NCBI GenBank assembly: GCA_964017155.1
Contig: OZ024854.1
Coordinates: forward strand, 17,059,555-17,123,554
Source: Oasisia sp. SBJ-2009
Lineage: Eukaryota > Annelida > Polychaeta > Sabellida > Siboglinidae
DNA length: 64,000 nucleotides
Direction of reading: 5' to 3'
Below the pieces are notes generated by a model. That model was not told the DNA's origin. It was given only the letters and a program-made list of their open reading frames with translations, and did not search any database. Position numbers and translations under genes: made by a program. Below are positions 47,510 to 59,200 of this stretch, one piece after another; positions within the stretch are counted from its first letter, which is position 1; the number at the start of each line of letters is the position of its first letter.

Positions 47510-49105
47510 AATACAATACTTATATAGCGCCCGATCAATTAAAATTGCTCTCAGGCGCTTTACAAACATACCTAAAAATAAATGTGTAAAGAATACCTAA
47601 AATATAGTATCTAAAAGCATGAAGATAGCATTTGACAAATAGGAACAGAATAAAATAAAATATATATATATAAAATAAAAATACATAAATAAAGTAAAAT
47701 AAATTTAAATACACTCATTGATTTAAACATGATCAATTAAAACACAAAAAGTTAAATTGCAAAAAAACTTGCCTAAATAAATGAGTTTTTAGAAGTGTCT
47801 TAAAACTGTTTACTGTTGAGGCAGTCCTGATCAAAGACGGCAAATTGTTCCATAGAACTGCCGAGCAGACGGCGAAACGGTGATCACACTCGTGGGTGAC
47901 AGTCTGTGAGGCCGGTATGGACAAAAGGGGCGGCTGTGAGGCAGATCGTAGAGTTCTGTTTACGTGTCTGTAGTTGAACAATTCACTCAGGTAGTCGGGC
48001 GCTACCCCATTTAGAGCACAATAGGTCAATAGCAGCACTTTGTAGGTTGGTCTCAGATGAACTGGTAGCCAATGTAGTCGCTGCAGCACTGGTGTAATGT
48101 GATCGTATTTCTTCGTACGCGTAATTATGCGAGCTGCACAATTCTGCACCCTTTGCAGTCGCTGCATGGTGTTGTTTGGTATACCATAGAGGAGAGAGTT
48201 GCAATAGTCTAACCGGGATGTTACTAGTGCATGAACAAGTGTTTTACACGATTTATTTGTCAGATGTGGGCGAATTCGCCCAATGTTTCCTATCTGATAG
48301 TAACACACCTTCACAACGTTAGCGATCTGCTGCTCCATCCTCAGCTAGGTTACAGTCAAATATGTCACACCCAAATTGCGCACGCATGATGACGGTTGAA
48401 TTTGATGGCCGGCTACTGTCATATACAAATCAGCAGGCAGGCTGTCGCGTTTCTTCGCCGAGGAAAAAATTATCACCTCGGATTTCTCCATGTTCAGTTT
48501 TAAGTTGTTATTTGTCAGCCAGGCAGCGACTTCAGCTATACACAGTTCTACCTTAGCAATTAAGTGCCGTCACAATCGATTCGTCTCGATCAACAGCCAG
48601 GTATATTTGAAGGTCGTCAGCATAACAGTGATGGTTCATGCCATGTCTAGTAATAATCCGTCCAATCGGCTTTGTGTAGATACAATATAGGATAGGCCCT
48701 AGCACTGACCCTTGTGGAACGCCACGCGTCACGACTGAACCACCCGACTCGGCACTTCCCACTACCACCTTCTGATTCCTCTCGCTAATATAGGATCTCA
48801 GCCATGCAAGCGCGTTATCGGTGATGCCGAATGACTGTTCAAGTCGAGTCATCAACAATTCATGCACGACTGAATCGAACGCGGCCGACAAATCAAGCAT
48901 TACAAGAATTGTTGTACATTTCTTGTCCAGTGTTTCGGGAATGTCATTCTTGACATGGAGTAACGCTGTTTCAGTGGAGTGGCCACGACGGTATGCCGAC
49001 TGAAAAGGGTCGTGCAGTGCGGGTTCATGCAGTGCGTGTTCACCTAGCTGCATTGTAGGGTTTACGTCAATTGTTACAGTTTCGTTTATGAGAAATTGCA
49101 ACGTG
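47510..49105 (-). mobile_element. L2/CR1-type LINE, 5' truncated and frameshifted
   Basis: The minus strand encodes RT motifs ILVMLDLSAAFDSVVHELL, GVPQGSVLGPILY and the catalytic YADD (frame 48553-49101). A connecting segment in another frame (48360-48560, with LKLNMEKSEVIIFSS) and the C-terminal domain (47733-48338, with TSRLDYCNSLLYGIP, LQRVQNCAARII and LHWLPVHLRPTYK) follow. At least one frameshift separates them. The 3' UTR ends with an AT-rich stretch and CTTATATAGCGCCCGATC...GCTCTCAGGCGCTTTACA on the plus strand, which resembles the SINE tail. It is inactive as it stands. Confidence 0.88.
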
Positions 49106-49109
49106 GGAT

Positions 49110-49955
49110 CTGCTCTCCGTCAGTTGTCGCCACAGCAGCAAAACATGTCAAGCAACGACAGCAGATGCACGTCATGAACCCGGAAATAAAATATGATCTG
49201 TCACCAGTTGTCCTCATCACAGGTGGTGTGGTACAGTTTCCGGTAGATGGCGATACGTGTGTGTTGTGGTGACTCCCCCTTTTCGGGACGTCATCGAAAC
49301 TGGACCATCGACATGAGTCTGACTCACATACACGGAACCGTATAGAGATGTTTTCATCCCGTTCATACGATAAACACATCGTTTCTGTCAGCTAGACATT
49401 CAAGTTATGGGTAAATATACATCTTGTTATTGTGTGGTTTGGTTGTTCAGTAGATGACGTTACCTGTATAATTATGGTGTTTACGAGATATATGCGCATC
49501 CAGAATGTCTGTTCGCGAAACACGGTAAAAACTGAAGCACCCGAGGCGAGGCCCGAGGTCGAGGGTGTAGCGAGAGGAACCATAGTTTTGAGAGGTCTGG
49601 CTTGTATCCGGGAGGAAGGGTTGTTAGTTGCTTCAGTTTGCACCATTTCTCCTGATCAGTTATTTTAATTTTAGGTGTAAAGAAGTTTAGTAAAGAGCAG
49701 GAAAATGGAGATATGAAACTGAAAGCTCTGCAAATAGTTGTATCTGTTCTAATATCTCTAGACTACTACAGGCTACAGCTCAATTGGCACATATGCAGTG
49801 GGAACCTACTGGTACAACAGTGCCTGCTATATATAGTGCTGCCGGACAGTGACTGTAGTTGCTCCGACAGAGTGCTGGATGCCGAACGAATCTACTATAG
49901 CTCCGGCATTGACTAACTCTCCGATGAATCTACTAGTGGATTTGGGCCTTTTATT
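49110..49955. other. Intergenic or 5' region of the FGD5/6-like gene
   Basis: No exon could be assigned here. The plus-strand ATG at 49505 is followed by a GT donor, but its phase does not fit the first identified exon. The first exon of the FGD5/6-like gene may lie in this interval or further upstream. Confidence 0.3.
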
Positions 49956-49959
49956 GACA

Positions 49960-50745
49960 CGATTAGGTGCCCTGTTGCACACATTGTCCAATGTGCACGT
50001 GATGCCACGTGCCAGTGAAACCGTACCAGTTCTGACCCAGTATGACTCGTGTTAAAGTCGTTCAAAACTCGTGACAACAGGCAGAACACGTGTATTCGTG
50101 TGAATACACAATTACACATGAAAACACATACTGGTGGACCCAGCAAACAAGGAACCATTTCTGAACCAGTTGGCAGGTGTCATACTGGTTCATAATTGGT
50201 ACCGCTCCACCAGTACGTGTTTTCACATGTATTCACGTGAATACACGTGTTCTGCCTGTTGTCACGAGTTTTGAACGAGTTTGACATCAGTCGTACTGGG
50301 TCAGAACTGGTACGGATTCACTGGTACGTGTCATCACGTGAAAAAACTTGTGTTTTTAGGGGAAACATGTATTGACACACCAAATTTGTCAACAGAATCT
50401 GGTGAATTCACGTGAATTGAACCAGTTGAACTCGTGAATTCACTTACGGAACAGGTGAAATCACGGGTCCTTGTTTGCTGGGGAGCAGTACCAATTATGA
50501 ACCAGTATGACACCTGCCAACTGGTTCAGAAATGGTTCCTTGATTGCTGGGTTAGAAGTTATGGGTCCAGGTCCGGAGCTATGGCCATCCAGCAAACAAT
50601 TGGAACCATTTCTGAACCAGCGGCGCCATGGCAGGTGTCATACTGGTTCATAATTGGTACTGCTCTACCAGTATGTGTGTTCATATGTATTCACGTGAAT
50701 ACACATGTTCTGCCTGTTATCACGAGTCCAGCCCCCCTCCATCCA
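49960..50745. repeat. Palindromic repeat cluster built from one family in alternating orientation
   Basis: A block with CAGCAAACAAGGAACCATTTC, GGCAGGTGTCATACTGGTTC and CAGAACACGTGTATTCACGTG-like text occurs about four times with alternating orientation: about 50055-50110 is inverse to 50228-50280, 50143-50215 is inverse to 50470-50560, and the latter is inverse to 50585-50730. Many ACGTGT/ACACGT steps make it strongly hairpin-prone. It lies just before the first identified FGD exon. Confidence 0.75.
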
Positions 50746-50804
50746 AACTATTGGGGACTCAAACAAGTGCTGTTATGAAGTAAGTTATATTTGTTCTGTT
50801 ACAG

Positions 50805-53800
50805 CACAAGTACAGAAACCACAACCGGCACCAAAGCCTGCACTAAGGCTTGCGGAAAAACCTGCACCAAAACCAGCCCCCAAACCTGCCACAAGATCAC
50901 TGGCTACAAAGGTGTAAGTTATTATGTCGGAATGACACATGCCACAATTCACAACACTGATTTCAAGTTAGTATTGTGAGTTCAATTGTCCCTGTTTTCT
51001 CTGTAGTGTAAGGTAGGCAATTATGCTTCAGTTCATGGCGTGTTGTCAGGTCCACGTGTGTGTAGTTTTGTGTACCGCTGATTACCAAGCTTACCCAATT
51101 TATTACCAGTTTGCATGTACACTGTAGCTAATTTCTGCTATCCTTTGCATTGTTTGTGTATGTAATGTATTATTTCTTTAGCCATAACCATGCCATTATT
51201 CAGTGTTTTCAGAACTCCCATCTTTTAATATTACTACCGGTATTTTAATATTACAGTAATGTTGTAAAATTACTGCAACAAAGTAAGGATACCAGTTACT
51301 GGAACACCGTTGTTACTTATCAGGGAAGTTTCAACCCAAAATATCTCAATTGAGAGTGTGAATCTCCACACTTCACATGCAGTTTACAAACTCTATATGA
51401 CATTTTTTATAAGGAAGCAACCATAGTTTTAATGATCTAATAATTTTCATTTCAATTTAGCATGAGGAACATTCCTGTGATTGCAGTATTAGTGTCATAA
51501 ATACTTCTTTACTATACATTGATGTGTAGACTCGTATGTGTATGTATATGTAGTCATGTAGATAATAAAGCTAGTTACAGTGTATGTTAATGTACTAAGA
51601 TGAGGGTATTATTATCTTGTACAGTTGAATAGTTTGTATGTTTACATGCGTCATATTTTGGCACGCTATAAAAAGTTCTTCTTTTAACTGTTGATGTAAT
51701 AGTGTCATTTGGCATTAATAATGGTATCTGTCATTCAGATTGTTGTGTTAGAACTAATATTGTGTGCTTCCTTTTTGTTTTTGTTTCAGCAAGCCAACTG
51801 TAGCCCAGAAGCCTAAGGTGGGAGCCGTGCCACAGGGCCAGAAACACACAGGTGTTGTTACTGGAAATGCAGGTGAGAAATACTGGCCCACATTGGTCAG
51901 TCACTGGTAGCATCCTTCTTCTTCTTCCATAAAATGGACTGGGCCCTTTCCAAGCGTTAAAAGTCCAATCTTAGCTTGTGCGCTTGGGGGGGGGGGGTGT
52001 ATGCTCTCTTAAAACAGTTAATATAAAAACAAAAGTGGACAGTACTGACTAACATTGCAACTTCTATAAAGCCAAGTAAGACATAGTTTCTTGTCCAGAT
52101 GTGTTTTTCTCAAAATGGAGCAGTAGGCCCTTATTATTTCCTAAGTGCAAATATTTGGTTATTTTCCAAGATGACTGCTGTGACTAAGATGTTCAGTATG
52201 AGTGATTTAAAACACTGTAGTTTGTGTGGTGTGATGTGGAATGTACTAGGGCTGTGATGTATGTTACATGTGCTCAGAACAGGCCTGTTAACAAACACAA
52301 AGGTACCTCAAATGTACAGTGTTAAAAATAAAAGTTAAAAAAAAAAAATTCCTTTCATTATAACATTCCACTGTGGAAAATTGTGAGAAATACGGCTTTT
52401 GTTTGTCATTTAAACAGTCATGGCATATCAGTTTTTATATCTGTGCACCTACAGATTTGCATACAGACAAACAACAAACGTAGACAGTTTTTAAAAATGG
52501 CTGACATGCAGACAGCAGACCTGTCATGTAAGCACTAGTTTCATGCATGTGATTAGCCTCAATCCCAAACTTGAACTATTGTGTTCTGTTCGAATGTTCA
52601 CTGAACCGTTGTTGCATACTGCTTGAATCTTCACTGAACTAAGCTGTTGCTATACCATGTTGAAATCTTCACTGAAGTGTTGTTATGTTCTCTTGCAATA
52701 AACATGGCGCATATCTTCCACAGCACCTTCAGCACCACCAGATGGAGCCACCCTGTCATGTGATGTTGACAGGGTGAGATCACATGACCACGTAGAGACG
52801 ACTATGAAGCCACAACCCCGGGCAAAGAAGAGAAAGAGCTTACAGAAGCAGCATCCACAGGGATGTGAGGACGAGACACACACAGCAACAGATGTTGTCT
52901 CCTCTCAACCTGGCCAGGGGCTGGCCACAGTCACAGTCACAGCACGACAGACAGACCAAAACGCAAATGTTGTTGAAAGAGTCCAGTCAGACATTTCTAA
53001 TGATAGTCAAGAAACAGAAGGTATTGGCAGCAACGACAGAAGTAGTGAATTAGTCGTGGAGAAAGAGGCAACTGTTGCACAGAATCAAGACAGTATTGGT
53101 TCAGCACAGCGTGTCAAACCAAAGGTAAGAGTGAAGCCGCAAGTTCCAGTCAAACCAAAACCAGCGCTGTGGAAATGTGTAAGTCCAGCAGAGAGTGAGA
53201 AGACAACGGAAGACAGGACATGTGAAGGAGGGGCAAGTGAGACTCCCAGGAAAACTAAGTCCTCACAAAGTGATGATGATGCCAAAGATTCATCTGTGTC
53301 ATGCTCTGCTGGTCCAGATCTCTCAGAAGGCAGCTCTGTCACCCAAGGTGATGCTGCAGGTTCAAAGTTGGATGCTTCAGGTGATAGTTCCACCACCGAT
53401 GGGGACACTGCAGTCTCTACTGGTCCAACACAGAACCCACCAGATGACACTGCCGTCTCTTCCACAAGACCTTCGTTGAGAAGATCAGGAAGCTATGAAG
53501 CAGCTGTAGTCAATGACGACTCGTTCTATGATGATGTTGTCTGCCCAACACAGCAAGCAACACAAAGACAAGACCGGTCAGATGTTGATGACCCAACCAT
53601 GACACACAGTGACACAGTGACAGAAGGTGACTCCCAGCTGAATGACACAGACATCTACTACTCAGAGCTGGCTGAGTGTGGGGGTGGCGGTGGACAGACT
53701 GAGGCAGTGGACAGCACAGTGGGAGAGTCAGACACAGAGGACGGGGTGTGTGATGACCCTGGTGGGGTGTACTCGTATGCAGACATGCCCCTTGCTGGAT

Positions 53801-56036
53801 CGGATGCGGAGGCTGCAGAGCAACCAAAGGAAACGGAGCAAGAGACGAAAGACCAGAAGAAGCAGTCTTCAGGTCTCGGAGTTAGTTTCAGGGCATTCTT
53901 TAGGGGAAAGTTAGGAGGAGGGAAGAAGGAAAAGGTTAGGAAGACTTCAAATAGCAGCTTCTATCGTGAAGCGGAGTCTGGGTCAGCGATGGATTCTAGC
54001 GTGCCTACAACGACAGCAAGTGACTCGGATGATTATGATGCAGATCATGATTACATCTACATTGATGACTTGAATGAGTCGGAGGTGAGCGGTGAAGACA
54101 AGACAGCCGTGGAGAGGACAGATGGTCCACCGACGATGAAGCCTGTTGCAGGTGAACACAGAGAGAGTGAGAAGAGAAAGGAAGACCCACAGCCAGAGAG
54201 ACCTCTGCCGCGAGTTCCTCCAAAGAGACATGCCACCACCGTAAAACCACATCAACCAACCGTGCCAGTGCGGCGAACGCAGAGCGACAGTGTACCGGTG
54301 CTGCCACCCCGCAGGAAGCGCAATGCCAGTCGGAAGGCAATGCTTGACATGAACGTGGCTATCCAGCGTCGGCGTGAACCGTCCCAGGTGGAAGAAGACA
54401 ACGAATACATAATTCCTGAATATGATGCAGGAACTGACTCACCCCAAGGGGAGGAACTACCAGAGGATGAAGGCTACCTTGTACCGCAGCAGGGAGAGGG
54501 AGACAGCGTGGTCCCCGGGAGCATTGGTGGGGAAAAGAGGGATAGCGAGGATTATGTGCTCCCTCAAGATGTCGGGAACCCAGGCAGCATGGGGGGATAT
54601 GATGACGGCGACTACCTTGTGCCCGTTTCCCAGGATGACAACAACAAGGAATCATCAGGCGACGAGGACAAGAACAATGACAGTGATTACTTAGTGCCAG
54701 TGTCAGTGACTGACGAGAAAAAACTTTTCGACACCGTGTCACCATGTCAACTCACTGTGGCACCATGTCACCTCTCCGACAGTGAGTCTGACGATGATGA
54801 CTATGTGAGACCAGAAAGTCAGGATCACAGCCATGATCAAAGTGTTGACCGAAACATTCACTGTTTGACTGATCGACATAGTTCTGTGTCCGAGGAAGAT
54901 GTCCGGGATCGACTGTCCTCCCGGGTGACATCCGACGTGTCAACAGACGTGAGCAGTGAGTCTGGCTACTACATCAATGACGGTCGCATGTCACTGAGTC
55001 ACAACGACCTTCACCGTGTCGTGCCGAGCCTGCTCCATCCAACCGTTGTGTCCCTCAAACGCAGAAGTTTCCCCGGAAGTGACGCGTACAGCAACTGCAG
55101 TGTGCCTGGAGACAGGTACGGAGGGATGTATGTGCCCATGGACAGCGGGGCAGAGTATGCAGACAGTCGTGGTTCAGGGTCATCCTTCAGTGAGTCACAT
55201 TCTGACACGTCAGACTACGAACCTGTTGGGGTCTGTGAAAGTCATGTTAAGGTGAGTCTCACTGATCTCACACATGACTCATGGATAGTGCTAGTCTTTA
55301 AGCACCATGTTATGGCCTATTTTTACTATTATAGACCTAAGATATTTAAAAAAAAAAAAAATTAATTTTGATAGATACGGGTGATGTATATGTTTTTTTT
55401 ACAACAAGAAAAAATGTCCCTCAAATTAGTTGCAGAAAATAAAAAAATTGTTTTCCACCAGCGTTTTGCCGAAAAATGTCATAAGGCTGATCATCTCTCT
55501 GTGTCAGTTTCAATTTACATTATAAACAGTGACAACTTTGTTGTTATTCACTGATTTGCATTTTATACCAAACATGTTAAACCATTTACATGCTTCTTCA
55601 CATGATCTTGTTCTGCATGTTTGGTTTCTTGTCGACATCAGTATGATAGAGATGTGTGTTGTAAATGGGTTGAGTAGAAAGTGGTAAATATCACCCTGCC
55701 AAAGTTTATTAAAACGATGAACTGCAGGCCACGTACACAACATTTCTTTGTGCAAACGCCTCAGTCCCACTTGAAATACATTTCGCATAATTGTGATGTC
55801 ACCAGCTGCTATGGCAATGGTTTCAACTTGCATGCACACATTTGAAAGGTCATGATTTAAAATACTTAATTTTATGGGCTAGCATTGGAGGGATGTCAGA
55901 AACATCAGGGTAAATTAGATGTAGACATTATTCAGTATTTTCAGTGAGAAAATATCATGCAGTCTGAGGCCTTTATGACCTCTCAGAAAGTCCCCTTTAA
56001 TTTGGGATCATTTCTTATTAAAAACTGATCCATGAC

Positions 56037-56107
<71 letters not shown>

Positions 56108-56174
56108 CCTGATTATATATATAATATATATATATAATCAGGTCATGGATCACTTTTTAATATGAAATGATCCC

Positions 56175-56216
<42 letters not shown>

Positions 56217-59200
56217 CTTATTCCATACCATTTGTCTATTTCACTGATACTGTTTATACTAGCTGAGTGGCTAGGTGGTTTAGTGTACTGTACATATACA
56301 CGACATGCAGCGTTTGTGTGTTTGTTTACAGGAAGTGAAGCAGAGACCAGTGACACACATTGTTCAAGAAATAGCAGCTTCCGAGAAGACGTTTGTTGGT
56401 GTTCTCAGGTTGTTGAATGAGGTGTGTGAACTTGCCCTTCTTCTCACTCTCAGGTTGTTGAATGAGGTGTGTGAACTTGCTCTTCTTCTCACCCTCAGGT
56501 TGTTGAATGAGGTGTGTGAACTTGTTCTTCTTCTCACTCTCAGGTTGTTGAATGAGGTGTGTGAACTTGCTCTTCTTCTCACTCTCAGGTTGTTGAATGA
56601 GGTGTGTGAACTTGTTCTGTCTTCTCACTCTCAGGTTGTTGAATGAGGTGTGTGAACTTGCTCTTCTTCTCACTCTCAGGTTGTTGAATGAGTTGTGTGT
56701 GAACTTGGTCTTCTTCTCACTCTCAGGTTGTTGAATGAGGTGTGTGAACTTGCTCTTCTTCTCACTCTCAGGTTGTTGAATGAGGTGTGTGAACTTGGTC
56801 TTCTTCTCACTCTCAGGTTGTTGAATGAGGTGTGGTGTTTCACATGACTTGTGTTGTGGTGTTGCCAGAGTTTCCGGTCAGCCGTGGACAGAGCGAGTCA
56901 GCACCACGGCAGACCCGTGCTGCCTCAGTCCATCCTTGACCAGATACTCAAGTACCTGCCCATGCTGCAGGACTTCAACACAGAGCTGCTCAAAGACATA
57001 GAGGAACGTCTCACTAACTGGTTAGTTGGTACACTCAGTCTCGTGGTTTCTCTGTGCCCAACTGGTGAGTTGGCACACTCAATCTCATGGTTTCTCTGTG
57101 CCCAACTGGTGAGTTGGCACACTCAGTCTCGTGGTTTCTCTGTGCCCAACTGGTGAGTTGGCACACTCAGTCTCGTGGTTTCTCTGTGCCCAACTGGTGG
57201 TCCCCACATTTACTGTTGGGTACCTAAAATGTCAAACTCTACAGTCAGATTAGCCCCAGACTTTGCATGATTGATGCAGTGCAATGTTTCACATTGTACT
57301 ACAAATACCAAACTAGCCTACTTAAATTCCCCTTTCCACCACCCTAATAAATACCAACGGACATCTGGTGTTATCCAGACACGTTGTTTGACAACATGAG
57401 TAGTGACAAATCATCACCTATGCCCTTCGTTGGTTCTACGGCATGTTAATCGTAGTCAATGCTGTTTTTGCCAGGGCACTGATGGCAGACAAATTACAAA
57501 CTAGCACAGCCATGAGGACACAGTGGATTTCATAGTCATTACAAAGATTAACTTCATGAACAACTATACATATTAAAGAACTGTAAAATTTATAAATAAG
57601 AGGCTGACAACTTTGTATCACAGAGACCACAGCAAAGAAAATGTCATTATTCACTTAACCAGTATGATGCTGCAGGGAGGGTGGGTGCCGAGCCTGTCAG
57701 TTGACTTGTCGTCCCAGATAAAATTGATTGGCACTGGGTTGCAAGGCAGGGAAAAAGAATCCCATTATTTATTTGTAAAGGCATTACTGACCTAGGATTG
57801 TGTTACTAGTAGATTGATTTAAACAATTATGGCCAATAATAGTTACAGTACATGACTGGAGGTGACATTTTGAAAAATAAGAATGAAAAAGAAGATAATA
57901 AAACGGCCTGAAGGGTCTAGCCAGGTTTGTCAGTAAAACACTTTACTTAAAGTCACAGCCCAGAGCTGGGCTTGAACAGGCCGTGCAGTATATTTTAGGC
58001 ATGCAAGTCGCAATAAGAGACAACAGACTGTAGAGTTATTCAGTATTGAAATAAGTAATCATGGATAAAAAAGATAACTAACAGTGCTAACAGTAAATGG
58101 AAGAAACATACGATACTTCCAACCAGTGGGGAACATCAGTGTTGCTTTTGTGCTTAGCAGTCAATGTAACACTAGGTGTACTGTTTGCAATAGTGAACAC
58201 CAGAACTTAAAGGACAAAAAAAGTTAACTGTTTCGTGGCATACACCTAATAGAGTTAATATAAAGTAACAATTTCCACATATACTCAATATTTTAACGGC
58301 AGCGGTTTACCAGAAAAATATTTTTTAACACCCAGCCATCCAAATACTATGCGCTACCCCATCTTAGACGAAGAATGACGTCACAACGGTGAGGTGCTCT
58401 CCACGTAGATTCCCTGCATGGGGTTTGGCTGTTGTCATGAAATGGCTGCAACTCGGCAATGCGCGTAACATGCTGATGACGGTAAATATAAAGTTGTCTA
58501 TTATTGTTATCGCTGAAATCATCCCATCAACTGATGATACATGTCTACTTCAAAGCATTTCTCCTCAAAATGGACCGAGCAAAGTGAACTGTACTTGGAC
58601 TGGAGGGATTCCAAACAGTACGCCCGCAAATCACCAATGTGAATCCATTGCTTCAAAACTACCGGTTGTTTCAACTATTATTGCAACCGTATGCCGAACA
58701 CTAAGGCATAATTACTAAAGTTTAAATCTGTGATTTAACCACAGATTTAGATATACGGCTATAAGCAGCTGCTAGATGTCACGCCAACTGAACGAACTGT
58801 CGAAGACTCGAAGTTGTTGACCCTTAACGACGTCGCAGGAATCTGACCGGCTTCAGCAGAGATATAGAATGCCGCACGCTGAATGGCCAAGCCAAGTTAA
58901 CCCTTCACCTATGGCGGCGTCTAGACCATCGTGGATTTCGTTAGAATTTTAGACTTTAAAGTCACATTCTGAGTAAACCGCTGACGTTAAAAAATTGAGT
59001 ATATGTGGAAATTGTTACTTTGTATAAACTCTATTAGGTGTATGACACGAAACTGTAGGCTTTTTTTGTCCTTTAACAAGTGCAAACGTAGTAAATCAAT
59101 AGGAAGAGGCGACCTGGTATTACAAACCCAGGCAACCCAAAATGGAGACCTGCCCATTTTAAGCAGCTCTGATTCAGAGGGATATTAAGACATAACCCTC

